From Deltaproteobacteria bacterium (lineage in GTDB: Bacteria; Myxococcota_A; UBA796; SXON01), in the NCBI GenBank assembly GCA_947484175.1, contig CANKOI010000024.1, positions 1 to 45,246 on the forward strand: a stretch of DNA of 45,246 nt. Reading direction: 5' to 3'. This document shows positions 24,768 through 34,314 of this stretch, in pieces. The notes beneath the pieces were generated by a model. The model was not told where the DNA came from. It made no database searches and saw nothing but the letters and a program-made list of their open reading frames with translations. Each line of letters opens with the position of its first letter. Positions within the stretch are counted from its first letter, which is position 1. Made by a program: the position numbers and the translations under genes.

Positions 24768-27341
24768 GTGAGTCTTCTCTTTACGCTTTTGACCCCCGCG
24801 TGGGCCTCCGACGTGCTCGTTCCGGAGGCCACGCCGGCCTCGATGGACGATTTTTCCATCTCCTACACCGTGTACAGCATGGTCGTGGCGGCGTTGGAGA
24901 AGGAGCGGCTTTCGGTCGACGATGGCGACGAAATCCGCGAGTGGGCTGGCGACATTGCCGATGGTTGCTCGCTCATAGACGAATGCCCCGGCAACCTTTT
25001 CGCCCGCTCCCAAGCACGACTCGCGCTGGTGATGACCATTGGGCAGAGCAGCCGGGGGCTCAACGTGGAGGCCCGATTCTACGGGGCCGAGGACACTAGC
25101 CCGCTGAAGGTGCTCCGGCAGTCAGTGTCGGGTGGCGGCGAACAGGAGTTCAGCAAGAAGCTGGCCAAGACGGCGGTGGAGCTCCTGCCGCTGCTCCCCG
25201 AACGGGTGCCGGCGAAGAGCAGCAAGAAGTCCTCCTCGAAAGCAGTTGTTGCCAACGATGAGGAAGAGAGCCCCCGCACGTCTTCTGGCACGTGGTCGTC
25301 ACGGTATGGCGGCGCGGAGAGCGAGGAAGAGGGCAGCAGCTCGGAGAGCTCGAAGTCGTCGAAGTCGTCGCGCTACGACGAGGAGGAAGAGGTGCCTCCG
25401 GCGAAGAGTTCGAAGTCGTCGAAGAGCACCTCCAGCACCAAGGGCACGTCCAGCTCGTCCAGCAAGAGCAAGTCGTCGAAGGCGGAGCCCGATCGCAGTC
25501 TCGATTTCGAAGACGAGGGCGAGGACTTCGAGTACGCAGAAGAAAAACCGAAGACGAAGAAGCCGAAGACTGACCTCTCCTACGACGAAGACCTCGTGGC
25601 CGCCGAGTTCGAACTTTCTCGGAGCGACGCCGCTGGGAAAAAGGCCGAGGAAGCCGCGAAGAAGATCGACTCGAAGCGCCGCTCGGAAGACGAACAGAAG
25701 AAGAAGTTGGAAGCCGCCGCGCGGGCCCGCGACGAGCAGGAGGAAAGGGAAGCGGCCGAAGCGGCCGCCGCGGCCAAGGCCGAGGAGCAGGAACGAGCCG
25801 AACTTGAGGAGCGCCGAGCGGAGACGGAGCGAAACGATGCCGAGGCTCGGAAAAAGGCCAAAGCGAAAGCGGCCGAGGTCGCACGCGCGCAGGCGGAAGC
25901 CGAGGAGCAGGTGGCTGCGGAAGCAGCGGCCGAAGCCCGCGTCAAGGTGATCGCAGAGGCCAGGGCCGAGGCGCTCGCTATGGCGAAGCTGAAGGCCGAT
26001 GCCGTGGCGGAAGCGAAGGCGGAGGCCGCGGCGATGGCCAAAGAAAAGGCCGACGCCGAGGCGAAGGCGAGGGCCGACGACGCAGCTGCCGAAGAAGCCG
26101 ATCAGCGAGAGGCGGTGGCGCGGATGAAGGAGGCATCCACCAAGGAGGACCTGCCTCCGATCGACTTCGGCGACGGGGAAGAGCCAAAGAAGGCTGCCAG
26201 TTCGAAGTCTGCGGAGAAGGCGGAGAGTTCCACACCCGCGGTGGCCGCGGGGGACGAAGATCTGTTGGAGCTCGAGAAGGAGGAGGCCCGCGAGGAGGCC
26301 TCCCAAGAGAGCGCGAAGGCGGCGAGGGCGGCGAAGTCCGAGGCCGAAGCCGCAGCCAAGAAGGCCAAAGCCGAGACCGAAGAAGATGACGACGACGACT
26401 CGGCCTCGTCGAGGGCCGCGGCAGCCGCGAAGCGGGCCGAAGCTGCGGCGAAGAAAGCGTCGTCGAAGGTGGATACCGCCACGAAGAAAGCGTCCGTCGG
26501 CAGCTCATCAAACTGGCTGTCCGCGCTGCTCTCCGGAGGTGCCGGAGAGTATGCGGGAGACTCCGCGGCAGCGAAGGAGCGCGCCCGGCTCGGCGTGCCC
26601 TGGGGCGACTACGCGAAGTACAAGGAGAGCGGGCTCGCGGAGGCGGCCTGGCTCAAGAGCGCCAAGGTGCACGCGGGGCACGGATACGTCGAAGCCGGCG
26701 GCGGCTACGCCATCGGCGACGTGGACCGTGGGTACGGCGTGCGTGTGGAGATCGATGCGGACTTCGAGTCGAGCGCGGTCTCTACGTGGACGGGCAGTGG
26801 GGCCAGCGAAGGCGGCGCGCCCGTCGGCCGCTTGGCCGTCGGCTACGTGCCGAGCTGGTTCCTGGACACCTCGGTGGCGTTCGGCATCCAGGGCGGCCAA
26901 AAGCACCTCAACACGGGGTGGCACTGCACCGAGGGGTGCGAGCTGAGCGACGACGAAACGCCCTACGCAGCGGTAGACGCCGCCCAGTTCACCCTCGAGC
27001 CCCGAGTGCGTGTCCTGCCGCTCGCCACCGGGCTGGTGAAGCCCTTCGCTCTGACCGGCCTGCACATGGCGTTTTACGACGCCTTCCACGTGCCGGACGA
27101 AAACACTGCCGTGAAGTACCCGGATGTGGCATCGGGCATCGCGTTCGGCTTCATGGCGGGGGCCGGAGTGATGATCGACCCCACCCCCAACCTCTCCGTG
27201 CTCGTAGAAGTTCCCTTCACCTACGTGCTCTCCGATGGCACCGCTCGCAGCATCGATCCGGCGCTTCCGCTGGTTCCTACGGAGCTGGAGGGCAACGGGT
27301 GGACGCTGCACTTCGTTGCCGGTGTGCAGGCGCGGCTGTGA
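24768..27341 (+). CDS. Exported protein with long coiled coil and C-terminal outer-membrane barrel
   Basis: An 857-residue protein. Residues 1-13 ([13 protein letters not shown]) are a short signal peptide. About 15-145 form a globular region ([38 protein letters not shown]) like those that handle stress or signalling inputs in myxobacterial proteins, but unassigned. About 150-280 is Ser/Lys and acidic low-complexity linker. About 285-575 is an Ala/Glu/Lys coiled coil with many heptads. About 605-857 look like a small outer-membrane beta barrel with alternating hydrophobics and Gly/aromatic turns ([33 protein letters not shown]), ending in Leu. The layout suggests a barrel anchored in the outer membrane with a periplasm-spanning arm. 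GTG start with GAGG upstream. Its stop overlaps purE. Confidence 0.75.
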   Translation: MSLLFTLLTPAWASDVLVPEATPASMDDFSISYTVYSMVVAALEKERLSVDDGDEIREWAGDIADGCSLIDECPGNLFARSQARLALVMTIGQSSRGLNVEARFYGAEDTSPLKVLRQSVSGGGEQEFSKKLAKTAVELLPLLPERVPAKSSKKSSSKAVVANDEEESPRTSSGTWSSRYGGAESEEEGSSSESSKSSKSSRYDEEEEVPPAKSSKSSKSTSSTKGTSSSSSKSKSSKAEPDRSLDFEDEGEDFEYAEEKPKTKKPKTDLSYDEDLVAAEFELSRSDAAGKKAEEAAKKIDSKRRSEDEQKKKLEAAARARDEQEEREAAEAAAAAKAEEQERAELEERRAETERNDAEARKKAKAKAAEVARAQAEAEEQVAAEAAAEARVKVIAEARAEALAMAKLKADAVAEAKAEAAAMAKEKADAEAKARADDAAAEEADQREAVARMKEASTKEDLPPIDFGDGEEPKKAASSKSAEKAESSTPAVAAGDEDLLELEKEEAREEASQESAKAARAAKSEAEAAAKKAKAETEEDDDDDSASSRAAAAAKRAEAAAKKASSKVDTATKKASVGSSSNWLSALLSGGAGEYAGDSAAAKERARLGVPWGDYAKYKESGLAEAAWLKSAKVHAGHGYVEAGGGYAIGDVDRGYGVRVEIDADFESSAVSTWTGSGASEGGAPVGRLAVGYVPSWFLDTSVAFGIQGGQKHLNTGWHCTEGCELSDDETPYAAVDAAQFTLEPRVRVLPLATGLVKPFALTGLHMAFYDAFHVPDENTAVKYPDVASGIAFGFMAGAGVMIDPTPNLSVLVEVPFTYVLSDGTARSIDPALPLVPTELEGNGWTLHFVAGVQARL

Positions 27342-27844
27342 GCGCTTTCCCGCCGGTGGCTCCGCGGGTGGGGATCGTGATGGGCTCGCGTTCGGACGCG
27401 CCGGTGATGCAGCAGGCGGTGGAGGCCCTTGAGGCTCTGGGGGTCGCTTCGGAGTTCTACGTGGTGAGCGCCCACCGCACCCCCGATCGGCTGTACGCCT
27501 ACGCAGAAACGGCCGCAGCGAGGGGGGTGCGAGTGATCGTGGCCGGCGCAGGCGGGGCAGCGCACCTGCCCGGCATGATTGCGGCCAAGACCTGGCTGCC
27601 GGTGATCGGGGTGCCCGTACGGTCGCAAGCGCTGAACGGGCTCGACTCGCTCTTGAGCATCGTTCAGATGCCGCGCGGGGTGCCCGTGGCCACCGTGGCG
27701 ATCGACGGCGGCGCCAACGCCGGCATCTTGGCCGCGAGGATTCTCGCCGCCTCCGATGCGGCGCTCGCGTTGCGGATCGAGGCGCAGATGGCAGAGCAGG
27801 CGCTGGAGGCGCTTAGGGACCCGCCCGACCCCCGGGCAACGTAG
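27338..27844 (+). CDS. purE: N5-carboxyaminoimidazole ribonucleotide mutase
   Basis: A 168-residue PurE: converts N5-CAIR to CAIR in purine synthesis. It contains [14 protein letters not shown], the substrate-contacting [32 protein letters not shown], and the class I motif [22 protein letters not shown]. The GTG at 27338 overlaps the stop of the barrel protein (GTGA). It is followed, after 51 bases, by purK, the usual partner enzyme. Confidence 0.95.
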   Translation: MSAFPPVAPRVGIVMGSRSDAPVMQQAVEALEALGVASEFYVVSAHRTPDRLYAYAETAAARGVRVIVAGAGGAAHLPGMIAAKTWLPVIGVPVRSQALNGLDSLLSIVQMPRGVPVATVAIDGGANAGILAARILAASDAALALRIEAQMAEQALEALRDPPDPRAT

Positions 27845-27895
27845 ACTCCTCCCGAAGCCCTACGATGGGCCGGGCCCGCGTGTTAGCGGCGGCCC

Positions 27896-29041
27896 GTGAT
27901 CCTTCCCGGCTCCACGATCGGCATTCTGGGCGGTGGGCAGCTCGGCCGCATGCTGGCCGTTCCCGCACGCCAGCTGGGCTACGGCGTGGCGGTGCTCGCT
28001 CCCTCCGGCGACGCACCGGCCTTGGGGCTCGCGGACCACGCGATCCGCGCCTCCTTCGACGACCTTGATGCGGCCCGGCAGCTCGCCCAGCTCTCCGATG
28101 TGGTCACCTACGAGTTCGAGAATGTGCCTGGCGCAGCCGCCAGAGCCGTCGAGGAACACGCGCCGCTGCATCCCAACGCGGCGCTCCTCGAGCTCACCCA
28201 AGATCGTAACGTCGAGCACGCCTTCCTCGACCGGCTCGGCATCCCCACGGCTCCCGGCTGCGCCATCCACTCCGCCGCAGACCTGACGGCTGCGGTGGTG
28301 CGGTTCGGCTTGCCCGCCCGCATCAAGTCCGCACGTGGCGGGTACGACGGGGGTGGCCAGCTTCGGATCACCGATGCGGAGTCGCTGCACGCGGCACACG
28401 TAAAAATCAGTTTGAGTTCGGGCGCTTGGCGCTTCGAAGCAGAGGTGCCCTTCGAGTGCGAACTGAGCGTGGTGGTGGCGCGTTCGGCCTCCGGTGAGTT
28501 GGTGCCGTTCGCTCCGTTTGAGAACGAACACCTCCATGGAGTGCTGCATCTCACCCGCTGGCCGGCCCGCGCCTCGGAGGGGGCTCTCGGGCGTGCTCTC
28601 GAGGTGGCGCGCGCCGTCGCGGAAGCAGGAGGCCTCGTGGGGGTGATGTGTGTGGAGCTTTTCGTGGAGGGCGACGACGTGCGTGTAAATGAGCTGGCGC
28701 CGCGGGTGCACAACAGCGGCCACCTCACCATCGAGGCTGCCGCCACCTCGCAGTTCGAGCAACATATCCGCGCCATCTGCGGGCTCCCCTTGGGTTCGCC
28801 CGCGCTCCGCTCGGGCGGCGCCGCGATGGTGAACCTGCTCGGCGCCTCCGAGCGGCGGCGGGTGCGGCTCGATGGTGCGGCGGAGGCGCTGACGCTCGGC
28901 GCTCGCGTGCACCTCTACGGCAAGGACCGGGAGCGGCCGGGCCGTAAGATGGGCCATGTCACCGCCGTGGGCTCGTCGGGCGACGAGGCCGTAGCTACCG
29001 CTCTCTCTGCGACCTCCTCGCTCCGGCTGGTGGGCGCATGA
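27896..29041 (+). CDS. purK: 5-(carboxyamino)imidazole ribonucleotide synthase
   Basis: A 381-residue ATP-grasp enzyme making N5-CAIR from AIR, bicarbonate and ATP. The start STIGILGGGQLGRMLAV is the diagnostic N-terminus; VVTYEFENVP, LTQDRNVEHAFLDRLGIP, the ATP-grasp Lys region KSARGGYDGGGQ, and NELAPRVHNSGHLTIEA near the end are standard. GTG start at 27896. Its stop overlaps the start of the methyltransferase gene (ATGA). Confidence 0.95.
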   Translation: MILPGSTIGILGGGQLGRMLAVPARQLGYGVAVLAPSGDAPALGLADHAIRASFDDLDAARQLAQLSDVVTYEFENVPGAAARAVEEHAPLHPNAALLELTQDRNVEHAFLDRLGIPTAPGCAIHSAADLTAAVVRFGLPARIKSARGGYDGGGQLRITDAESLHAAHVKISLSSGAWRFEAEVPFECELSVVVARSASGELVPFAPFENEHLHGVLHLTRWPARASEGALGRALEVARAVAEAGGLVGVMCVELFVEGDDVRVNELAPRVHNSGHLTIEAAATSQFEQHIRAICGLPLGSPALRSGGAAMVNLLGASERRRVRLDGAAEALTLGARVHLYGKDRERPGRKMGHVTAVGSSGDEAVATALSATSSLRLVGA

Positions 29042-30048
29042 TCGCCACAAGCCCCTTCGCATTGGCCACCTGTCAGCCGGGCATGGAGCGTGCGCTGAAG
29101 GCGGAGGTGGCGCGACTGCGGCCCGACCTCCACTCCGGCTTTCAACGGCCTGGTCTCGTCACGTTCAAGGCCACGCACAGCCCTTTCCGCGCCGACGAAG
29201 CGCCAGCGACCGTGTTCTCTCGCCTTTGGGCCGCTTCGGCCGGCCCCTGCCTCACGCCCGACGCCGTGTTTGCCACCGCCGCCGACATTGGCAGCGTGCG
29301 GCTCTTTCTCGGTCCGCGGGATGTGAGCCCGCCCGAAGATCACGCCCCCGCGCTCCGGGCCGCACTCCACGACGAGCTGGCGGGATGGGAGCGGGCGCTC
29401 CGGCCCGCGTTCACTACCGGGCCGATCGGCGTGGGGGAGCTCGTACTCGATGTGCTGGTGTGGCCCGGTGAGCCCCCGGTCGTAGGCTGGCACCGACACG
29501 GGCCCCAGCGCCATCAGGAGCCCGGCGGGGCGATCACGGTTGCGGTACCCGCGGGCGTGCCGTCGCGCGGCTTTCGGAAGGTGGCGGAGGCGCTTCGCAC
29601 CTTTTCGCCCACGCTGGCCGCGGGCGATTTGGTATTGGAGTTGGGGTCCTCGCCTGGGGGAGGTACCCGCGCGTGGCTTGAGGCCGGCTGCCGCGTGGTG
29701 GCGGTCGACCCGCAGCCGCTGCACGCCGAGGTGCGTGCGAATGCGGGGGTTCATTCCTTTGCCTCCCGAGTCGGCGATCTCGATCCCGCCCAGCTCCCAC
29801 CCGGCATCCGTTGGGTAGCGTGCGATGCCGGGCTCAGCGCCGACGATTTGGTCTCGGCGTTGAACCGCTTGGGGCCGGCGCTGCAGCAGGTGAGGGGGTG
29901 GCTGGTGATGCTGCCCGTAGCCGACGACGCTGCGGCGAAGCGGCTCCCGGCTGCTCTTCAGAAGCTGGCTTCTCTGGGCGCCTCGAAGGTGGCGGCTCGC
30001 CAGCTGCCCTCCAACCGCGGAGACGTCGTGGTGTTCGGCCAGCGCTGA
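29038..30048 (+). CDS. RlmM-like 23S rRNA 2'-O-ribose methyltransferase
   Basis: A 336-residue methyltransferase resembling RlmM, which methylates C2498 of 23S rRNA. The N-terminal ~120 residues look like a THUMP-type RNA-binding domain. The C-terminal part begins with PSRGFRKVAEALRTF and the AdoMet motif LVLELGSSPGGGTRAWLEAG, followed by VVAVDPQPLH. The segment WVACDAGLSADDLVSALN carries the catalytic-type Asp. The family K-D-K-E set is only partly visible by eye, so the exact target is inferred. The ATG overlaps purK (ATGA). Confidence 0.75.
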   Translation: MIATSPFALATCQPGMERALKAEVARLRPDLHSGFQRPGLVTFKATHSPFRADEAPATVFSRLWAASAGPCLTPDAVFATAADIGSVRLFLGPRDVSPPEDHAPALRAALHDELAGWERALRPAFTTGPIGVGELVLDVLVWPGEPPVVGWHRHGPQRHQEPGGAITVAVPAGVPSRGFRKVAEALRTFSPTLAAGDLVLELGSSPGGGTRAWLEAGCRVVAVDPQPLHAEVRANAGVHSFASRVGDLDPAQLPPGIRWVACDAGLSADDLVSALNRLGPALQQVRGWLVMLPVADDAAAKRLPAALQKLASLGASKVAARQLPSNRGDVVVFGQR

Positions 30049-30069
30049 GGTTGAGCGCCCCGCCGTGGC

Positions 30070-31914
30070 CTACTGCCGCGGAATTTCGACCTCCACCGTG
30101 TGGAGACGCAGCTGCTCCGCCAGCGCCCAGTCGGCCTTGTTGCCGCTCGGCGGCAGCTCCGGCAGCCGCAGCTCTGCGGGGGCCTGCACGAGCACGGCGC
30201 GTGTCACCTCGTTGCGGGCCGTGGCCTTCACCCGAATGAGCCCTGGCGCCCGCCCGGCCGTGTAGTAGACCTGCGCTACTCCCGCCGCGTTGGTGGTGGT
30301 CGTGGCGGGAATGCTGCCGTCGCCCGCTTCGAGCACCAGCTCCACATCGATGCCGGGCACGGGGTAGCCGAACTCGTCCACCGTCGCGACGGTGACCAGC
30401 GTGGAGGAGAGCCCGTTGTTCGCTAGGCGCTGCTCACGAGGAACGAGGAGCAGGCGGTACAGCGGGTTGCCGGTGGCGGGCATGGTGGCCGACGCCGTTA
30501 ACTGGACGGCTCGCTTGCCGGTCACCTCGAAGGTGGCGTGGTAGTCGCCTTTGCCAGCGTCCTTCACCACCCCTGTGAGCCGCGCCCCGTTGGCGCCGAG
30601 GGAGAGCGTGCGGCCGGGTAAGCCCACGCCGTCGGGGCCGGCGAGTCGTGTGACCAGCTTGAACGCCTCCGCGCCCGCGGGGAGGATGTCCGGCGTGGCT
30701 ATGGCCGTGATGCTCGCTACGGGTGAGCCGACGAGGTTCACCTTCAAGGGTGCGGCTACGCGCCCCACGCCGCTGAGCAGCTCGGCTCCCAGCACCAGCG
30801 ATGTGGCCACCGGGCTCATCGGCGGCGTGAGGACGGCCTGGTAGATGCCGCCGCCCACGTGGCGGGCCGGACCGACCACACCCGCGGAGGTGCTGAACTG
30901 CAGCTGGGCGGTGGTGTCGGGTTTGCCGTCGGCGAGGATGACCGCAGCATGAACGAGAACCTGCACCCGACTGTCGGCGGGCACCGAGGCGGGGGTAGGG
31001 AAGAGGCCGATTCGCGGCGTCTCGGGCAATTTCAGATCGAGCGGCTCCGTTACGCGCGTACCGTCGGCGGAGACCGACAGCTTCTCGCCGATCGTCACGC
31101 CCGGTTGCAGCAGGACCGGCACCTTGGCCTTGCCCCGCTTGTCGGTCGGCACGGGGCCGAACGGCTGCCCCCCGATCGTCAGGATCACCTGCGACTTGGG
31201 CACGCCCGTGACGTCGAGCGTGGTGCGCGCCGCCATGGGCAGCGCGATGGCGGCGAGGCTGTGCTGGGGGTCGGAGCGGTCGACGACGGTGAGCAGGACG
31301 GTCTGGGGGTTCGTGGTCTTGGGCACCCTGAACAGCGCGCTGAACTGGCCGCCGCCAAGGTTGGTGATGTTCTCGACCGAGCCGGCCGACGCTCGGATGT
31401 CGAGGTTCACTGCGCTCTGCACCTGCCGGTCTCCGGTTGCGAGCCGGACGGAGATGGTGGCCGTTTCGTCTTCGCCAAGGGTGAGTCGCGGCGGGGTGAT
31501 CGTGGCCTGGAGCTGGTGCGTGCGCGAGGGCACGATCGGGAAGGACCAGCTCCCGGCGTAGTTCTCCTTGCCGATCTTGCCCTTGAGAGTGAGCGTTGCC
31601 TCGACGGGTGCATCCACTCGCGGGGGGGTGTACTCCATGCGGTACAGGCCGCCCCCCACGTCGACCATCGGGGCCACCGCGCCGGTGGTGGTGGTTCCTT
31701 TGAACGCGAGCCCCAGGATCGGCGCCCCATCGGGGCCGAGCGCCAGCAAGTTCAGCGCGGCTACGCTGGCGCCATCGCCGACAATGGCGTTGGCGGGAAG
31801 GAGCTCCACGACGCGAGCGCCGGTGAACCCCGAGGGGTCGTCGGCTTGGGCAGGGGTGCAGGACAGGAACGAGGCCGCTACGGCCAGCATCACGGGGAAG
31901 GCATGTGGGCGCAC
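30070..31914 (-). CDS. Lipoprotein with multiple Ig-like (Big_1-type) domains
   Basis: A 614-residue protein. The N-terminus (MLAVAASFLSC inside a longer leader) indicates a lipoprotein. The rest is a string of about five Ig-like beta sandwiches with a recurring G-G-G-x-[YF]-x-A/M turn: VGGGLYRMEY, LGGGQFSALF, VGGGIYQAVL, AGKGDYHATF. The last complete one (ANNGLSSTLVTVATVDEFGYPVPG, shown in part, then AAGVAQVYYTAG) is like bacterial invasin/adhesin Big_1 domains. It is probably displayed outside the cell or in the periplasm as an adhesive or spacer protein. GTG at 31914 is used; an ATG at 31890 would give an 11-residue signal. It is divergent from the acyl-CoA dehydrogenase and convergent with the methyltransferase. 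Confidence 0.75.
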   Translation of the reverse strand: MRPHAFPVMLAVAASFLSCTPAQADDPSGFTGARVVELLPANAIVGDGASVAALNLLALGPDGAPILGLAFKGTTTTGAVAPMVDVGGGLYRMEYTPPRVDAPVEATLTLKGKIGKENYAGSWSFPIVPSRTHQLQATITPPRLTLGEDETATISVRLATGDRQVQSAVNLDIRASAGSVENITNLGGGQFSALFRVPKTTNPQTVLLTVVDRSDPQHSLAAIALPMAARTTLDVTGVPKSQVILTIGGQPFGPVPTDKRGKAKVPVLLQPGVTIGEKLSVSADGTRVTEPLDLKLPETPRIGLFPTPASVPADSRVQVLVHAAVILADGKPDTTAQLQFSTSAGVVGPARHVGGGIYQAVLTPPMSPVATSLVLGAELLSGVGRVAAPLKVNLVGSPVASITAIATPDILPAGAEAFKLVTRLAGPDGVGLPGRTLSLGANGARLTGVVKDAGKGDYHATFEVTGKRAVQLTASATMPATGNPLYRLLLVPREQRLANNGLSSTLVTVATVDEFGYPVPGIDVELVLEAGDGSIPATTTTNAAGVAQVYYTAGRAPGLIRVKATARNEVTRAVLVQAPAELRLPELPPSGNKADWALAEQLRLHTVEVEIPRQ

Positions 31915-32013
31915 CGGGCGGGCTTAAGCGGTGCGGGGGCAAACCGCTGGGCCCGGCACCACGTTTCGGCGGGGGCAGGAGCAGGTTAGAGCCGCCCCGT
32001 CCCGAGGCTCCCC

Positions 32014-33156
32014 GTGTTCGAACTCCCCGATGACGTACAGGAAATCCAAAAGCTCGCGCGGGATTTCTCCCGGGCCGAAATCCTGCCCGGAGCCGCAGCC
32101 CGCGACCACGCGCACAGTTTTCCCGCCGAACAGGTCAAACAGCTGGCCGAGATGGGCTTCCTCGGCATGTTCGTGCCCGAGGCGTACGGCGGCGCGGGGC
32201 TCTCTACGCTGGCCTACGTCGTGGCCCTCGAGGAGGTCTGCTACGCAGACGCCTCCGTGGGCGTGACCATGAGCGTGAACAACTCGCTCGTGTGCTGGCC
32301 GATCCTCACCTACGGTACCGAGCAGCAAAAGGAGAAGTACCTCCCCGACCTCGCCACGGGCAGCAAGCTGGGCTGCTACGCGCTCACCGAGCCCGACGCG
32401 GGCTCCGACGCCGGGGCCCAGCGCACCAAGGCGGTGCCCGTGGACGGCGGCTACCGGCTCGACGGCAGCAAGATCTGGATCACCAACGCCCCCTACGCGC
32501 AGGTGTGCGTGGCCTACGCGAACCTTGCGGTGGAGGAGCGTCACAAGGGAGTGACCGCCTTCATCCTTGAACATGACTGGGAGGGCTACACGGTGGGCAA
32601 GCCCGAGGACAAGCTCGGGATCACCTCGTCGGCCACGAGTGAGCTGAGTTTTGCGGGGCTCTTCGTGCCTACCGCCAACCGGCTGGCCGACGAGCGCAAG
32701 GGCTTTGGTATCGCGATGGCCACGCTCGATGGGGGTCGCATCGGCATCGCGGCGCAGGCGCTGGGAATCGCTCAGCGAGCCTTCGATCTTGCCGTGGCTC
32801 ACGCACGAACGCGGATCGCCTTCGGCAAGCCGATCGGCGCCAATCAGGCCATCCAGTGGATGATCGCCGACATGGCCACCCGGATTGAGTCCGCGCGCTT
32901 GCTCACGTGGCGCGCTGCGGTGGCGAAGGATGGGGGCGACAAGGCCCGGGCGAGTCACTTCTGCTCGATGGCGAAGCTGGCCGCCTCGGAGACCGCCAAC
33001 TTCTGTGCTGATCGGGCGCTCCAAATCCACGGCGGCTACGGCTACAGCAAGGAGTACGAAGTGGAGCGGCTGTTCCGTGACGCCCGAATCACCACGCTCT
33101 ACGAGGGCACGAGCGAAATCCAGCGCATCGTGATCTCTCGCAACTACCTCTCGTAG
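32014..33156 (+). CDS. Acyl-CoA dehydrogenase
   Basis: A 380-residue flavoprotein of the acyl-CoA dehydrogenase family, forming trans-2-enoyl-CoA with electrons passed to ETF. It has GCYALTEPDAGSDAGA, KIWITNAPYAQVCVAYAN, and the C-terminal signature IQWMIADMATRIESARLL and QIHGGYGYSKEYEVERLFRD, with the likely catalytic Glu in TLYEGTSEIQR. This is closest to short-chain enzymes. GTG at 32014 has GAGG six bases upstream. The next gene, encoding a B12-binding domain, follows nine bases later, tying it to acyl-CoA/propionate-type metabolism. Confidence 0.93.
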   Translation: MFELPDDVQEIQKLARDFSRAEILPGAAARDHAHSFPAEQVKQLAEMGFLGMFVPEAYGGAGLSTLAYVVALEEVCYADASVGVTMSVNNSLVCWPILTYGTEQQKEKYLPDLATGSKLGCYALTEPDAGSDAGAQRTKAVPVDGGYRLDGSKIWITNAPYAQVCVAYANLAVEERHKGVTAFILEHDWEGYTVGKPEDKLGITSSATSELSFAGLFVPTANRLADERKGFGIAMATLDGGRIGIAAQALGIAQRAFDLAVAHARTRIAFGKPIGANQAIQWMIADMATRIESARLLTWRAAVAKDGGDKARASHFCSMAKLAASETANFCADRALQIHGGYGYSKEYEVERLFRDARITTLYEGTSEIQRIVISRNYLS

Positions 33157-33165
33157 GAGGGTCCG

Positions 33166-33567
<402 letters not shown>

Positions 33568-33622
33568 ATCCCGCCTTGCCCCGCGCGCGACTTTCCGGTA
33601 TGCCGCGGAGCGGAGCACGATC

Positions 33623-34237
33623 GTGAGCGAAGCAACCCCCCCGACGCCACCGGCAGACCTCTCCTGCCAGACCGCCCTGCTCACGAGGACCTCGGGCGAG
33701 CTTTTGGGGGAACGTCCGCTGCCCACGGTGTTGCAGCGGCGCGCAGTGTCGTTCATTCTGGGGCCTGCGGGCGTGGGGAAGCGCACGGTTGCGGCGAGGC
33801 TGCTGCCTGCGGGTACGGTGCACCTCGACGCGGAAGCGCTCCGACGGGAGCTCACGATCGCGGGGCGGAACCGTTCTTGGAGCGCCGAACTCCTCGCCGC
33901 CCCAGGACTATTGATCCACGGGCTCGATTGCCTCCATCGTCGGTATGGCGCCATCAGGCTGCTGGGCGAGCTGCTGCGCGCCCGGGTGGCGCGGAGCGGG
34001 CGAACGGCGTTCACGCAGGGGCCCGCAGATACGTCGGTGACGCTGCTCTACCCCGAGCTCGCTCATGAGCTGCGGGCCACCGTGCTGCTCCGCTTTCCGG
34101 TGGGCGGGGGGCGCCGACGTTTCGTGCGCGAACGCTGCGCGGCGCGAGGAGTCGACCCCATGCGGGCCAGCGCCGCCGTGTCGATGGAGGACTGGAGCTA
34201 TTCGGCCGTGGAGCGCCTGCTCGATCGTTTGGGGTGA
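33623..34237 (+). CDS. P-loop protein resembling Hda/DnaA-type ATPase
   Basis: A 204-residue protein with Walker A FILGPAGVGKRTVAARLL. Its overall sequence matches the plan of Hda/DnaA-like proteins: a strand with HLDAEALRREL, LLIHGLDCLHRRYGAI in the Walker B place, then LGELLRARVARSGRTAFTQG, LYPELAHELRATVLLRF (sensor region with Arg) and RRRFVRERCAARGVDP. The Walker B acidic pair is not obvious (LLIHGLD), so ATPase activity is doubtful. It could instead be a distant kinase-like P-loop protein. GTG at 33623 has GGAG seven bases upstream. It is convergent with the sulfatase gene. Confidence 0.6.
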   Translation: MSEATPPTPPADLSCQTALLTRTSGELLGERPLPTVLQRRAVSFILGPAGVGKRTVAARLLPAGTVHLDAEALRRELTIAGRNRSWSAELLAAPGLLIHGLDCLHRRYGAIRLLGELLRARVARSGRTAFTQGPADTSVTLLYPELAHELRATVLLRFPVGGGRRRFVRERCAARGVDPMRASAAVSMEDWSYSAVERLLDRLG

Positions 34238-34253
34238 GAGAGCGGGTGGCAGC

Positions 34254-34302
34254 GCGGTGCGGGGCGAGCCCGAGTCCACCGCTGCCGGGCCCACCGCACC
34301 GC
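34254..34302. repeat. 9-bp inverted repeat in convergent gap
   Basis: GCGGTGCGG (34254-34262) and CCGCACCGC (34294-34302) could form a stem with a 31-base loop, in the 77-base gap between convergent genes. There is no T tract. A terminator or processing hairpin is possible but weakly supported. Confidence 0.3.
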
Positions 34303-34314
34303 CCCAACTCCGCT

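Noticed and set aside
25299..26306. Long minus-strand frame through the coiled-coil region
   Set aside because: Leu/Arg/Gly-rich shadow of the Ala/Glu/Lys repeats.
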